A stretch of 64,000 bases of DNA from Tupaia tana (lineage: Eukaryota; Chordata; Mammalia; Scandentia; Tupaiidae): the NCBI GenBank assembly GCA_026018925.1, contig JAKSZU010000321.1, forward strand, positions 62,001 through 126,000. Reading direction: 5' to 3'. Of the stretch, positions 48,200-60,899 are shown piece after piece. Position 1 is the stretch's first letter; each line of letters begins with the position of its first letter. The position numbers and the translations under genes were made by a program. Under the pieces are notes generated by a model, which saw nothing but the letters and a program-made list of their open reading frames with translations, ran no database searches and was not told the origin of the DNA.

Positions 48200-51100
48200 C
48201 TGGGAGGAAGAAGCAGAAGGGATTATTAACAAAACAATGGGAGGAGCACAGCGCCAGAGAAAAACTTTGCCTTTAAAAAAATCATAAAAAGGAAAAATTA
48301 CCAAAAAACAAAGATGAGGAGACAGGAGCATAGAGAGACAGAGACCTCAGAGACACAGTGACAGAGATAGGAGGCCAGAGGGGCTCCCTACCACACTAGC
48401 TCTGCTTGCTGGAGGCTGAATTATGAGTAGAAAATCTTCATTTCTCCTGTTCCCTGAAAAATCTAGTTCCCAGTATCCATGAGGAGTCTGCTCAGAGAAG
48501 GGCTCAACTCTCCTGCCACACTAGCTCTGCTTGCTGGAGGCTGAATTATGAGTAGAAAATCTTCATTTCTCCTGTTCCCTGAAAAATCTAGTTCCCAGTA
48601 TCCATGAGGAGTCTGCTCAGAGAAGGGCTCTACTCTCCTGCCTGGGAGGAAGAAGCAGAAGGGATTATTAACAAAACAATGGGAGGAGCAGAATGCCAGA
48701 GAAAAACTTTGCCTTTAAAAAAATCATAAAAAGGAAAAATTACCAAAAAACAAAGATGAGGAGACAGGAGCAGAGAGAGACAGAGACCTCAGAGACACAG
48801 TGACAGAGATAGGAGGCCAGAGGGGCTCCCTACCACACTAGCTCTGCTTGCTGGAGGCTGAATTATGAGTAGAAAATCTTCATTTCTCCTGTTCCCTGAA
48901 AAATCTAGTTCCCAGTATCCATGAGGAGTCTGCTCAGAGAAGGGCTCTACTCTCCTGCCTGGGAGGAAGAAGCAGAAGGGATTATTAACAAAACAATGGG
49001 AGGAGCAGAGCGCCAGAGAAAAACTTTGCCTTTAAAAAAATCATAAAAAGGAAAAATTACCAAAAAACAAAGATGAGGAGACAGGAGCAGAGAGAGACAG
49101 AGATCTCAGAGACACAGTGACAGAGATAGGAGGCCAGAGGGGCTCCCTACCACACTAACTCTGCTTGCTGGAGGCTGAATTATGAGTAGAAAATCTTCAT
49201 TTCTCCTGTTCCCTGAAAAATCTAGTTCCCAGTATCCATGAGGAGTCTGCTCAGAGAAGGGCTCTACTATCCTGCCTGGGAGGAAGAAGCAGAAGGGATT
49301 ATTAACAAAACAATGGGAGGAGCAGAGCGCCAGAGAAAATCTTTGCCTTTAAAAAAATGATAAAAAGGAAAATTTACCAAAAAACAAAGATGAGGAGACA
49401 GGAGCAGAGAGAGACAGAGACCTCAGAGACACAGTGACAGAGATAGGAGGCCAGAGGGGCTCCCTACCACACTAGCTCTGCTTGCTGGAGGCTGAATTAT
49501 GAGTAGAAAATCTTCATTTCTCCTGTTCCCTGAAAAATCTAGTTCCCAGTATCCATGAGGAGTCTGCTCAGAGAAGGGCTCAACTCTCCTGCCACACTAG
49601 CTCTGCTTGCTGGAGGCTGAATTATGAGTAGAAAATCTTCATTTCTCCTGTTCCCTGAAAAATCTAGTTCCCAGTATCCATGAGGAGTCTGCTCAGAGAA
49701 GGGCTCTACTCTCCTGCCTGGGAGGAAGAAGCAGAAGGGATTATTAACAAAACAATGGGAGGAGCAGAGCGCCTGAGAAAAACTTTGCCTTTAAAAAAAT
49801 CATAAAAAGGAAAAATTACCAAAAAACAAAGATGAGGAGACAGGAGCATAGAGAGACAGAGACCTCAGAGACACAGTGACAGAGATAGGAGGCCAGAGGG
49901 GCTCCCTACCACACTAGCTCTGCTTGCTGGAGGCTGAATTATGAGTAGAAAATCTTCATTTCTCCTGTTCCCTGAAAAATCTAGTTCCCAGTATCCATGA
50001 GGAGTCTGCTCAGAGAAGGGCTCAACTCTCCTGCCACACTAGCTCTGCTTGCTGGAGGCTGAATTATGAGTAGAAAATCTTCATTTCTCCTGTTCCCTGA
50101 AAAATCTAGTTCCCAGTATCCATGAGGAGTCTGCTCAGAGAAGGGCTCTACTCTCCTGCCTGGGAGGAAGAAGCAGAAGGGATTAATAACAAAACAATGG
50201 GAGGAGCAGAGTGCCAGAGAAAAACTTTGCCTTTAAAAAAATCATAAAAAGGAAAAATTACCAAAAAACAAAGATGAGGAGACAGGAGCAGAGAGAGACA
50301 GAGACCTCAGAGACACAGTGACAGAGATAGGAGGCCAGAGGGGCTCCCTACCACACTAGCTCTGCTTGCTGGAGGCTGAATTATGAGTAGAAAATCTTCA
50401 TTTCTCCTGTTCCCTGAAAAATCTAGTTCCCAGTATCCATGAGGAGTCTGCTCAGAGAAGGGCTCTACTCTCCTGCCTGGGAGGAAGAAGCAGAAGGGAT
50501 TATTAACAAAACAATGGGAGGAGCAGAGCGCCAGAGAAAAACTTTGCCTTTAAAAAAATCATAAAAAGGAAAAATTACCAAAAAACAAAGATAAGGAGAC
50601 AGGAGCAGAGAGAGACAGAGACCTCAGAGACACAGTGACAGAGATAGGAGGCCAGAGGGGCTCCCTACCACACTAACTCTGCTTGCTGGAGGCTGAATTA
50701 TGAGTAGAAAATCTTCATTTCTCCTGTTCCCTGAAAAATCTAGTTCCCAGTATCCATGAGGAGTCTGCTCAGAGAAGGGCTCTACTATCCTGCCTGGGAG
50801 GAAGAAGCAGAAGGGATTATTAACAAAACAATGGGAGGAGCAGAGCGCCAGAGAAAATCTTTGCCTTTAAAAAAATGATAAAAAGGAAAATTTACCAAAA
50901 AACAAAGATGAGGAGACAGGAGCAGAGAGAGACAGAGACCTCAGAGACACAGTGACAGAGATAGGAGGCCAGAGGGGCTCCCTACCACACTAGCTCTGCT
51001 TGCTGGAGGATGAATTATGAGTAGAAAATATTCATTTCTCCTGTTCCCTGAAAAATCTAGTTCCCAGTATCCATGAGGAGTCTGCTCAGAGAAGGGCTCA

Positions 51101-51235
51101 ACTCTCCTGCCACACTAGCTCTGCTTGCTGGAGGCTGAATTATGAGTAGAAAATCTTCATTTCTCCTGTTCCCTGAAAAATCTTGTTCCCAGTATCCATG
51201 AGGAGTCTGCTCAGAGAAGGGCTCTACTCTCCTGC
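48200..51235 (+). repeat. 1,518 bp tandem duplication (two copies)
   Basis: Copy 1 is 48200-49717 (A counts 2,1,1,2; starts 48200, 48642, 48959, 49276), copy 2 is 49718-51235 (2,1,1,2; starts 49718, 50160, 50477, 50794). Shared markers at +1,518: 'gagcatagagag' (about 48328 and 49846), loss of the B CpG in the second unit ('gaatgcc' near 48692, 'gagtgcc' near 50210), 'cactaactctg', 'ctactatcctgcc' and 'aaaatgataaaaagg'. Each copy has private changes, for example 'agatctcagag' near 49103, 'gattaataac' near 50183 and 'aaagataagg' near 50588. Confidence 0.87.
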
Positions 51236-52121
51236 CTGGGAGGAAGAAGCAGAAGGGATTATTAACAAAACAATGGGAGGACCAGAGCGCCAGAGAAAAA
51301 CTTTGCCTTTAAAAAAATCATAAAAAAAGGAAAAATTACCAAAAAACAAAGATGAGGAGACAGGAGCAGAGAGAGACAGAGACCTCAGAGACACAGTGAC
51401 AGAGATAGGAGGCCAGAGGGGCTCCCTACCACACTAGCTCTGCTTGCTGGAGGCTGAATTATGAGTAGAAAATCTTCATTTCTCCTGTTCCCTGAAAAAT
51501 CTAGTTCCCAGTATCCATGAGGAGTCTGCTCAGAGAAGGGCTCAACTCTCCTGCCACACTAGCTCTGCTTGCTGGAGGCTGAATTATGAGTAGAAAATAT
51601 TCATTTCTCCTGTTCCCTGAAAAATCTTGTTCCCAGTATCCATGAGGAGTCTGCTCAGAGAAGGGCTCTACTCTCCTGCCTGGGAGGAAGAAGCAGAAGG
51701 GATTATTAACAAAACAATGGGAGGAGCAGAGCGCCAGAGAAAAACTTTGCCTTTAAAAAAATCATAAAAAGGAAAAATTACCAAAAAACAAAGATGAGGA
51801 GACAGGAGCAGAGAGAGACAGAGACCTCAGAGACACAGTGACAGAGATAGGAGGCCAGAGGGGCTCCCTACCACACTAGCTCTGCTTGCTGGAGGCTGAA
51901 TTATGAGTAGAAAATCTTCATTTCTCCTGTTCCCTGAAAAATCTAGTTCCCAGTATCCATGAGGAGTCTGCTCAGAGAAGGGCTCAACTCTCCTGCCACA
52001 CTAGCTCTGCTTGCTGGAGGCTGAATTATGAGTAGAAAATCTTCATTTCTCCTGTTCCCTGAAAAATCTAGTTCCCAGTATCCATGAGGAGTCTGCTCAG
52101 AGAAGGGCTCTACTCTCCTGC
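51236..52121 (+). repeat. Units 110-111, two BAA units
   Basis: Starts 51236 and 51680, two A modules each. The first has 'gaccagag' and seven A before 'gg' (+2 bp). The A modules preceding both units carry 'aatcttgttcc', and 'aaaatattc' appears near 51028 and 51597. These markers also occur near 57410, hinting at exchange with that region. Confidence 0.85.
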
Positions 52122-55100
52122 CTGGGAGGAAGAAGCAGAAGGGATTATTAACAAAACAATGGGAGGAGCAGAGCGCCAGAGAAAAACTTTGCCTTTAAAA
52201 AAATCATAAAAAGGAAAATTACCAAAAAACAAAGATGAGGAGACAGGAGCAGAGAGAGACAGAGACCTCAGAGACACAGTGACAGAGATAGGAAGCCAGA
52301 GGGGCTCCCTACCACACTAGCTCTGCTTGCTGGAGGCTGAATTATGAGTACAAAATCTTCATTTCTCCTGTTCCCTGAAAAATCTAGTTCCCCGTATCCA
52401 TGAGGAGTCTGCTCAGAGAAGGGCTCAACTCTCCTGCCACATTAGCTCTGCTTGCTGGAGGCTGAATTATGAGTAGAAAATCTTCATTTCTCCTGTTCCC
52501 TGAAAAATCTAGTTCCCAGTATCCATGAGGAGTCTGCTCAGAGAAGGGCTCAACTCTCCTGCCACACTAGCTCTGCTTGCTGGAGGCTGAATTATGAGTA
52601 GAAAATCTACATTTCTCCTGTTCCCTGAAAAATCAAGTTCCCAGTATCCATGAGGAGTCTGCTCAGAGAAGGGCTCTACTCTCCTGCCTGGGAGGAAGAA
52701 GCAGAAGGGATTATTAACAAAACAATGGGAGGAGCAGAGCGCCAGAGAAAAACGTTGCCTTTAAAAAAATCATAAAAAGGAAAAATTACCAAAAAACAAA
52801 GATGAGGATACAGGAGCAGAGAGAGACAGAGACCTCAGAGACACAGTGACAGAGATAGGAGGCCAGAGGGCCTCACTACCACACTAGCTCTGCTTGCTGG
52901 AGGCTGAATTATGAGTAGAAAATCTTCATTTCTCCTGTTCCCTGAAAAATCTATTTCCCAGTATCCATGAGGAGTCTGCTCAGAGAAGGGCTCAACTCTC
53001 CTGCCACACTAGCTCTGCTTGCTGGAGGCTGAATTATGAGTAGAAAATCTTCATTTCTCCTGTTCTCTGAAAAATCTAGTTCCCAGTATCCATGAGGAGT
53101 CTGCTCAGAGAAGGGCTCTACTCTCCTGCCTGGGAGGAAGAAGCAGAAGGGATTATTAACAAAACAATGGGAGGAGCAGAGCGCCAGAGAAAAACTTTGC
53201 CTTTAAAAAAATCATAAAAAGGAAAAATTACCAAAAAACAAAGATGAGGAGACAGGAGCAGAGAGAGACAGAGACCTCAGAGACACAGTGACAGAGATAG
53301 GAGGCCAGAGGGGCTCCCTACCACACTAGCTCTGCTTGCTGGAGGCTGAATTATGAGTAGAAAATCTTCATTTCTCCTGTTCCCTGAAAAATCTAGTTCC
53401 CAGTATCCATGAGGAGTCTGCTCAGAGAAGGGCTCTACTCTCCTGCCTGGGAGGAAGAAGCAGAAGGGATTATTAACAAAACAATGGGAGGAGCAGAGCG
53501 CCAGAGAAAAACTTTGCCTTTAAAAAAATCATAAAAAGGAAAAATTACCAAAAAACAAAGATGAGGAGACAGGAGCAGAGAGAGACAGAGACCTCAGAGA
53601 CACAGTGACAGAGATAGGAGTCCAGAGGGGCTCCCTACCACACTAACTCTGCTTGCTGGAGGCTGAATTATGAGTAGAAAATCTTCATTTCTCCTGTTCC
53701 CTGAAAAATCTAGTTCCCAGTATCCATAAGGAGTCTGCTCAGAGAAGGGCTCTACTCTCCTGCCTGGGAGGAAGAAGCAGAAGGGATTATTAAAAAAACA
53801 ATGGGAGGAGCAGAGCGCCAGAGAAAAACTTTGCCTTTAAAAAAATCATAAAAAGGAAAAATTACCAAAAAACAAAGATGAGGAGACAGGAGCAGAGAGA
53901 GACAGAGACCTCAGAGACACAGTGACAGAGATAGGAGGCCAGAGGGGCTCCCTACCACACTAGCTCTGCTTGCTGGAGGCTGAATTATGAGTAGAAAATC
54001 TTCATTTCTCCTGTTCCCTGAAAAATCTAGTTCCCAGTATCCATGAGGAGTCTGCTCAGAGAAGGGCTCAACTCTCCTGCCACACTAGCTCTGCTTGCTG
54101 GAGGCTGAATTATGAGTAGAAAATCTTCATTTCTCCTGTTCCCTGAAAAATCTAGTTCCCAGTATCCATGAGGAGTCTGCTCAGAGAAGGGCTCTACTCT
54201 CCTGCCTGGGAGGAAGAAGCAGAAGGGATTATTAACAAAACAATGGGAGGAGCAGAGCGCCAGAGAAAAACTTTGCCTTTAAAAAAATCATAAAAAGGAA
54301 AAATTACCAAAAAACAAAGATGAGGAGACAGGAGCAGAGAGAGACAGAGACCTCAGAGACACAGTGACAGAGATAGGAGGCCAGAGGGGCTCCCTACCAC
54401 ACTAGCTCTGCTTGCTGGAGGCTGAATTATGAGTAGAAAATCTTCATTTCTCCTGTTCCCTGAAAAATCTAGTTCCCAGTATCCATGAGGAGTCTGCTCA
54501 GAGAAGAGCTCTACTCTCCTGTCTGGGAGGAAGAAGCAGAAGGGATTATTAACAAAACAATGGGAGGAGCAGAGCGCCAGAGAAAAACTTTGCCTTTAAA
54601 AAAATCATAAAAAGGAAAAATTACCAAAAACAAAGATGAGGAGACAGGAGCAGAGAGAGACAGAGACCTCAGAGACACAGTGACAGAGATAGGAGGCCAG
54701 AGGGGCTCCCTACCACACTAGCTCTGCTTGCTGGAGGCTGAATTATGAGTAGAAAATCTTCATTTCTCCTGTTCCCTGAAAAATCTAGTTCCCAGTATCC
54801 ATGAGGAGTCTGCTCAGAGAAGGGCTCAACTCTCCTGCCACACTAGCTCTGCTTGCTGGAGGCTGAATTATGAGTAGAAAATCTTCATTTCTCCTGTTCC
54901 CTGAAAAATCTAGTTCCTAGTATCCATGAGGAGTCTGCTCAGAGAAGGGCTCTACTCTCCTGCCTGGGAGGAAGAAGCAGAAGGGATTATTAACAAAACA
55001 ATGGGAGGAGCAGAGCGCCAGAGAAAAACTTTGCCTTTAAAAAAATCATAAAAATGAAAAATTACCAAAAAACAAAGATGAGGAGACAGGAGGAGAGAGA

Positions 55101-56164
55101 GACAGAGACCTCAGAGACACAGTGACAGAGATAGGAGGCCAGAGGGGCTCCCTACCACACTAGCTTTGCTTGCTGGAGGCTGAATTATGAGTAGAAAATC
55201 TTCATTTCTCCTGTTCCCTGAAAAATCAAGTTCCCAGTATCCATGAGGAGTCTGCTCAGAGAAGGGCTCAACTTTCCTGCCACACTAGCTCTGCTTGCTG
55301 GAGGCTGAATTATGAGTAGAAAATCTTCATTTCTCCTGTTCCCTGAAAAATCTAGTTCCCAGTATCCATGAGGAGTCTGCTCAGAGAAGGGCTCTACTCT
55401 CCTGCCTGGGAGGAAGAAGCAGAAGGGATTATTAACAAAACAATGGGAGAAGCAGAGCGCCAGAGAAAAACTTTGCCTTTAAAAAAATCATAAAAAGGAA
55501 AAATTACCAAAAAACAAAGATGAGGAGACAGGAGCAGAGAGAGACAGAGACCTCAGAGACACAGTGACAGAGATAGGAGGCCAGAGGGGCTCCCTACCAC
55601 ACTAGCTCTGCTTGCTGGAGGCTGAATTATGAGTAGTAAATCTTCATTTCTCCTGTTCCCTGAAAAATCTAGTTCCCAGTATCCATGAGGAGTCTGCTCA
55701 GAGAAGGGCTCTACTCTCCTGCCTGGGAGGAAGAAGCAGAAGGGATTATGAACAAAACATTGGGAGGAGCAGAGCGCCAGAGAAAAACTTTGCCTTTAAA
55801 ACAATCATAAAAAGGAAAAATTACCAAAAAACAAAGATGAGGAGACAGGAGCAGAGAGAGACAGAGACCTCAGAGACACAGTGACAGAGATAGGAGGCCA
55901 GAGGGGCTCCCTACCACACTAGCTCTGCTTGCTGGAGGCTGAATTATGAGTAGAAAATCTTCATTTCTCCTGTTCCCTGAAAAATCTAGTTCCCAGTATC
56001 CATGAGGAGTCTGCTCAGAGAAGGGCTCAACTCTCATGCCACACTAGCTCTGCTTGCCGTAGGCTGAATTATGAGTAGAAAATCTTCATTTCTCCTGTTC
56101 CCTGAAAAATCTAGTTCCCAGTATCCATGAGGAGTCTGCTCAGAGAAGGGCTCTACTCTCCTGC
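52122..56164 (+). repeat. Segment copied at 57.9 kb, longer version
   Basis: Unit starts and A counts: 52122(3), 52688(2), 53130(1), 53447(1), 53764(2), 54206(1), 54523(2), 54964(2), 55406(1), 55723(2). Markers shared with 57933-60899: 'ataggaagcc', 'tccccgtatcc', 'aaaacgttgcc', 'gttctctgaa', 'accaaaaacaaag', 'cctagtatcc', 'aaaaatgaaaaatt', 'agctttgctt', 'caactttcctg', 'gagaagcag', 'gagtagtaaatc', 'gattatgaac', 'aaaacattggg' and 'aaaacaatcat'. This copy holds an extra BA-BA-BAA block of 1,076 bp in about 53130-54205. Private differences include 'cctcactacc' near 52872 and 'caggaggagag' near 55088. Shared identity fades by about 56014. Confidence 0.88.
53130..54205 (+). repeat. BA-BA-BAA cassette absent from the sister copy
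   Basis: Units at 53130(1), 53447(1), 53764(2) total 317+317+442 = 1,076 bp, which equals the change in offset (5,811 to 4,735 bp) between this segment and its copy at 58 kb. The second unit carries 'actaactctg' in its A, a marker found after other single-A units too. Private changes: 'aggagtccag' near 53620, 'tccataagg' near 53724 and 'attaaaaaaacaat' near 53790. The exact edges cannot be fixed, because the BA units at 53130 and 54206 are nearly alike. Confidence 0.8.
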
Positions 56165-57932
56165 CTGGGAGGAAGAAGCAGAAGGGATTATTAACAAAAC
56201 AATGGGAGGAGCAGAGCGCCAGAGAAAAACTTTGCCTTTAAAAAAATCATAAAAAGGAAAAATTACCAAAAAACACAGATGAGGAGACAGGAGCAGAGAG
56301 AGACAGAGACCTCAGAGACACAGTGACAGAGATAGGAGGCCAGAGGGGCTCCCTACCACACTAGCTCTGCTTGCTGGAGGCTGAATTATGAGTACAAAAT
56401 CTTCATTTCTCCTGTTCCCTGAAAAATCTAGTTCCCAGTATCCATGAGGAGTCTGCTCAGAGAAGGGCTCAACTCTCCTGCCACACTAGCTCTGCTTGCT
56501 GGAGGCTGAATTATGAGTAGAAAATCTTCATTTCTCCTGTTCCCTGAAAAATCTAGTTCCCAGTATCCATGAGGAGTCTGCTCAGAGAAGGTCTCTACTC
56601 TCCTGCCTGGGAGGAAGAAGCAGAAGGGATTATCAACAAAACAATGGGAGGAGCCGAGCGCCAGAGAAAAACTTTGCCTTTAAAAAAATCATAAAAAGGA
56701 AAAATTACCAAAAAACAAAGATGAGGAGACAGGAGCAGAGAGAGACAGAGACCTCAGAGACACAGTGACAGAGATAGGAGGCCAGAGGGGCTCCCTACCA
56801 CACTAGCTCTGCTTGCTGGAGGCTGAATTATGAGTAGAAAATCTTCATTTCTCCTGTTCCCTGAAAAATCTAGTTCCCAGTATCCATGAGGAGTCTGCTC
56901 AGAGAAGGGCTCAACTCTCCTGCCACACTAGCTCTGCTTGCTGGAGGCTGAATTATGAGTAGAAAATCTTCATTTCTCCTGTTCCCTGAAAAATCTAGTT
57001 CCCAGTATCCATGAGGAGTCTGCTCAGAGAAGGTCTCTACTCTCCTGCCTGGGAGGAAGAAGCAGAAGGGATTATCAACAAAACAATGGGAGGAGCCGAG
57101 CGCCAGAGAAAAACTTTGCCTTTAAAAAAATCATAAAAAGGAAAAATTACCAAAAAACAAAGATGAGGAGACAGGAGCAGAGAGAGACAGAGACCTCAGA
57201 GACACAGTGACAGAGATAGGAGGCCAGAGGGGCTCCCTACCACACTAGCTCTGCTTGCTGGAGGCTGAATTATGAGTAGAAAATCTTCATTTCTCCTGTT
57301 CCCTGAAAAATCTAGTTCCCAGTATCCATGAGGAGTCTGCTCAGAGAAGGGCTCAACTCTCCTGCCACACTAGCTCTGCTTGCTGGAGGCTGAATTATGA
57401 GTAGAAAATATTCATTTCTCCTGTTCCCTGAAAAATCTTGTTCCCAGTATCCATGAGGAGTCTGCTCAGAGAAGGGCTCTACTCTCCTGCCTGGGAGGAA
57501 GAAGCAGAAGGGATTATTAACAAAACAATGGGAGGAGCAGAGCGCCAGAGAAAAACTTTGCCTTTAAAAAAATCATAAAAAGGAAAAATTACCAAAAAAC
57601 AAAGATGAGGAGACAGGAGCAGAGAGAGACAGAGACCTCAGAGACACAGTGACAGAGATAGGAGGCCAGAGGGGCTCCCTACCACACTAGCTCTGCTTGC
57701 TGGAGGCTGAATTATGAGTACAAAATCTTCATTTCTCCTGTTCCCTGAAAAATCTAGTTCCCAGTATCCATGAGGAGTCTGCTCAGAGAAGGGCTCAACT
57801 CTCCTGCCACACTAGCTCTGCTTGCTGGAGGCTGAATTATGAGTAGAAAATCTTCATTTCTCCTGTTCCCTGAAAAATCTAGTTCCCAGTATCCATGAGG
57901 AGTCTGCTCAGAGAAGGTCTCTACTCTCCTGC
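56165..57932 (+). repeat. Units 122-125, BAA run with a 442 bp duplication
   Basis: Four BAA units starting at 56165, 56607, 57049 and 57491. The units at 56607 and 57049 share 'gattatcaac', 'gagccgag' and the preceding 'aaggtctctact', so one is a recent single-unit duplicate of the other. 'aaggtctctact' recurs just before 57933. Confidence 0.87.
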
Positions 57933-60899
57933 CTGGGAGGAAGAAGCAGAAGGGATTATTAACAAAACAATGGGAGGAGCAGAGCGCCAGAGAAAAACTT
58001 TGCCTTTAAAAAAATCATAAAAAGGAAAATTACCAAAAAACAAAGATGAGGAGACAGGAGCAGAGAGAGACAGAGACCTCAGAGACACAGTGACAGAGAT
58101 AGGAAGCCAGAGGGGCTCCCTACCACACTAGCTCTGCTTGCTGGAGGCTGAATTATGAGTACAAAATCTTCATTTCTCCTGTTCCCTGAAAAATCTAGTT
58201 CCCCGTATCCATGAGGAGTCTGCTCAGAGAAGGGCTCAACTCTCCTGCCACATTAGCTCTGCTTGCTGGAGGCTGAATTATGAGTAGAAAATCTTCATTT
58301 CTCCTGTTCCCTGAAAAATCTAGTTCCCAGTATCCATGAGGAGTCTGCTCAGAGAAGGGCTCAACTCTCCTGCCACACTAGCTCTGCTTGCTGGAGGCTG
58401 AATTATGAGTAGAAAATCTACATTTCTCCTGTTCCCTGAAAAATCAAGTTCCCAGTATCCATGAGGAGTCTGCTCAGAGAAGGGCTCTACTCTCCTGCCT
58501 GGGAGGAAGAAGCAGAAGGGATTATTAACAAAACAATGGGAGGAGCAGAGCGCCAGAGAAAAACGTTGCCTTTAAAAAAATCATAAAAAGGAAAAATTAC
58601 CAAAAAACAAAGATGAGGATACAGGAGCAGAGAGAGACAGAGACCTCAGAGACACAGTGACAGAGATAGGAGGCCAGAGGGCCTCCCTACCACACTAGCT
58701 CTGCTTGCTGGAGGCTGAATTATGAGTAGAAAATCTTCATTTCTCCTGTTCCCTGAAAAATCTAGTTCCCAGTATCCATGAGGAGTCTGCTCAGAGAAGG
58801 GCTCAACTCTCCTGCCACACTAGCTCTGCTTGCTGGAGGCTGAATTATGAGTAGAAAATCTTCATTTCTCCTGTTCTCTGAAAAATCTAGTTCCCAGTAT
58901 CCATGAGGAGTCTGCTCAGAGAAGGGCTCTACTCTCCTGCCTGGGAGGAAGAAGCAGAAGGGATTATTAACAAAACAATGGGAGGAGCAGAGCGCCAGAG
59001 AAAAACTTTGCCTTTAAAAAAATCATAAAAAGGAAAAATTACCAAAAAACAAAGATGAGGAGACAGGAGCAGAGAGAGACAGAGACCTCAGAGACACAGT
59101 GACAGAGATAGGAGGCCAGAGGGGCTCCCTACCACACTAGCTCTGCTTGCTGGAGGCTGAATTATGAGTAGAAAATCTTCATTTCTCCTGTTCCCTGAAA
59201 AATCTAGTTCCCAGTATCCATGAGGAGTCTGCTCAGAGAAGGGCTCTACTCTCCTGCCTGGGAGGAAGAAGCAGAAGGGATTATTAACAAAACAATGGGA
59301 GGAGCAGAGCGCCAGAGAAAAACTTTGCCTTTAAAAAAATCATAAAAAGGAAAAATTACCAAAAACAAAGATGAGGAGACAGGAGCAGAGAGAGACAGAG
59401 ACCTCAGAGACACAGTGACAGAGATAGGAGGCCAGAGGGGCTCCCTACCACACTAGCTCTGCTTGCTGGAGGCTGAATTATGAGTAGAAAATCTTCATTT
59501 CTCCTGTTCCCTGAAAAATCTAGTTCCCAGTATCCATGAGGAGTCTGCTCAGAGAAGGGCTCAACTCTCCTGCCACACTAGCTCTGCTTGCTGGAGGCTG
59601 AATTATGAGTAGAAAATCTTCATTTCTCCTGTTCCCTGAAAAATCTAGTTCCTAGTATCCATGAGGAGTCTGCTCAGAGAAGGGCTCTACTCTCCTGCCT
59701 GGGAGGAAGAAGCAGAAGGGATTATTAACAAAACAATGGGAGGAGCAGAGCGCCAGAGAAAAACTTTGCCTTTAAAAAAATCATAAAAATGAAAAATTAC
59801 CAAAAAACAAAGATGAGGAGACAGGAGCAGAGAGAGACAGAGACCTCAGAGACACAGTGACAGAGATAGGAGGCCAGAGGGGCTCCCTACCACACTAGCT
59901 TTGCTTGCTGGAGGCTGAATTATGAGTAGAAAATCTTCATTTCTCCTGTTCCCTGAAAAATCAAGTTCCCAGTATCCATGAGGAGTCTGCTCAGAGAAGG
60001 GCTCAACTTTCCTGCCACACTAGCTCTGCTTGCTGGAGGCTGAATTATGAGTAGAAAATCTTCATTTCTCCTGTTCCCTGAAAAATCTAGTTCCCAGTAT
60101 CCATGAGGAGTCTGCTCAGAGAAGGGCTCTACTCTCCTGCCTGGGAGGAAGAAGCAGAAGGGATTATTAACAAAACAATGGGAGAAGCAGAGCGCCAGAG
60201 AAAAACTTTGCCTTTAAAAAAATCATAAAAAGGAAAAATTACCAAAAAACAAAGATGAGGAGACAGGAGCAGAGAGAGACAGAGACCTCAGAGACACAGT
60301 GACAGAGATAGGAGGCCAGAGGGGCTCCCTACCACACTAGCTCTGCTTGCTGGAGGCTGAATTATGAGTAGTAAATCTTCATTTCTCCTGTTCCCTGAAA
60401 AATCTAGTTCCCAGTATCCATGAGGAGTCTGCTCAGAGAAGGGCTCTACTCTCCTGCCTGGGAGGAAGAAGCAGAAGGGATTATGAACAAAACATTGGGA
60501 GGAGCAGAGCGCCAGAGAAAAACTTTGCCTTTAAAACAATCATAAAAAGGAAAAATTACCAAAAAACAAAGATGAGGAGACAGGAGCAGAGAGAGACAGA
60601 GACCTCAGAGACACAGTGACAGAGATAGGAGGCCAGAGGGGCTCCCTACCACACTAGCTCTGCTTGCTGGAGGCTGAATTATGAGTAGAAAATCTTCATT
60701 TCTCCTGTTCCCTGAAAAATCTAGTTCCCAGTATCCATGAGGAGTCTGCCCAGAGAAGGGCTCAACTCTCCTGCCACACTAGCTCTGCTTGCTGGAGGCT
60801 GAATTATGAGTAGAAAATCTTCATTTCTCCTGTTCCCTGAAAAATCTAGTTCCCAGTATCCATGAGGAGTCTGCTCAGAGAAGGGCTCTACTCTCCTGC
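57933..60899 (+). repeat. Copy of the 52.1 kb segment lacking 1,076 bp
   Basis: Unit starts and A counts: 57933(3), 58499(2), 58941(1), 59258(2), 59699(2), 60141(1), 60458(2). B starts match the 52-56 kb segment at +5,811 for the first units and at +4,735 from 59258 on, with the private variants in the same order. The shift equals one BA-BA-BAA block. The match ends near 60749, just before a C at 60750 ('ctgcccag') where the other copy has T. Confidence 0.88.
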
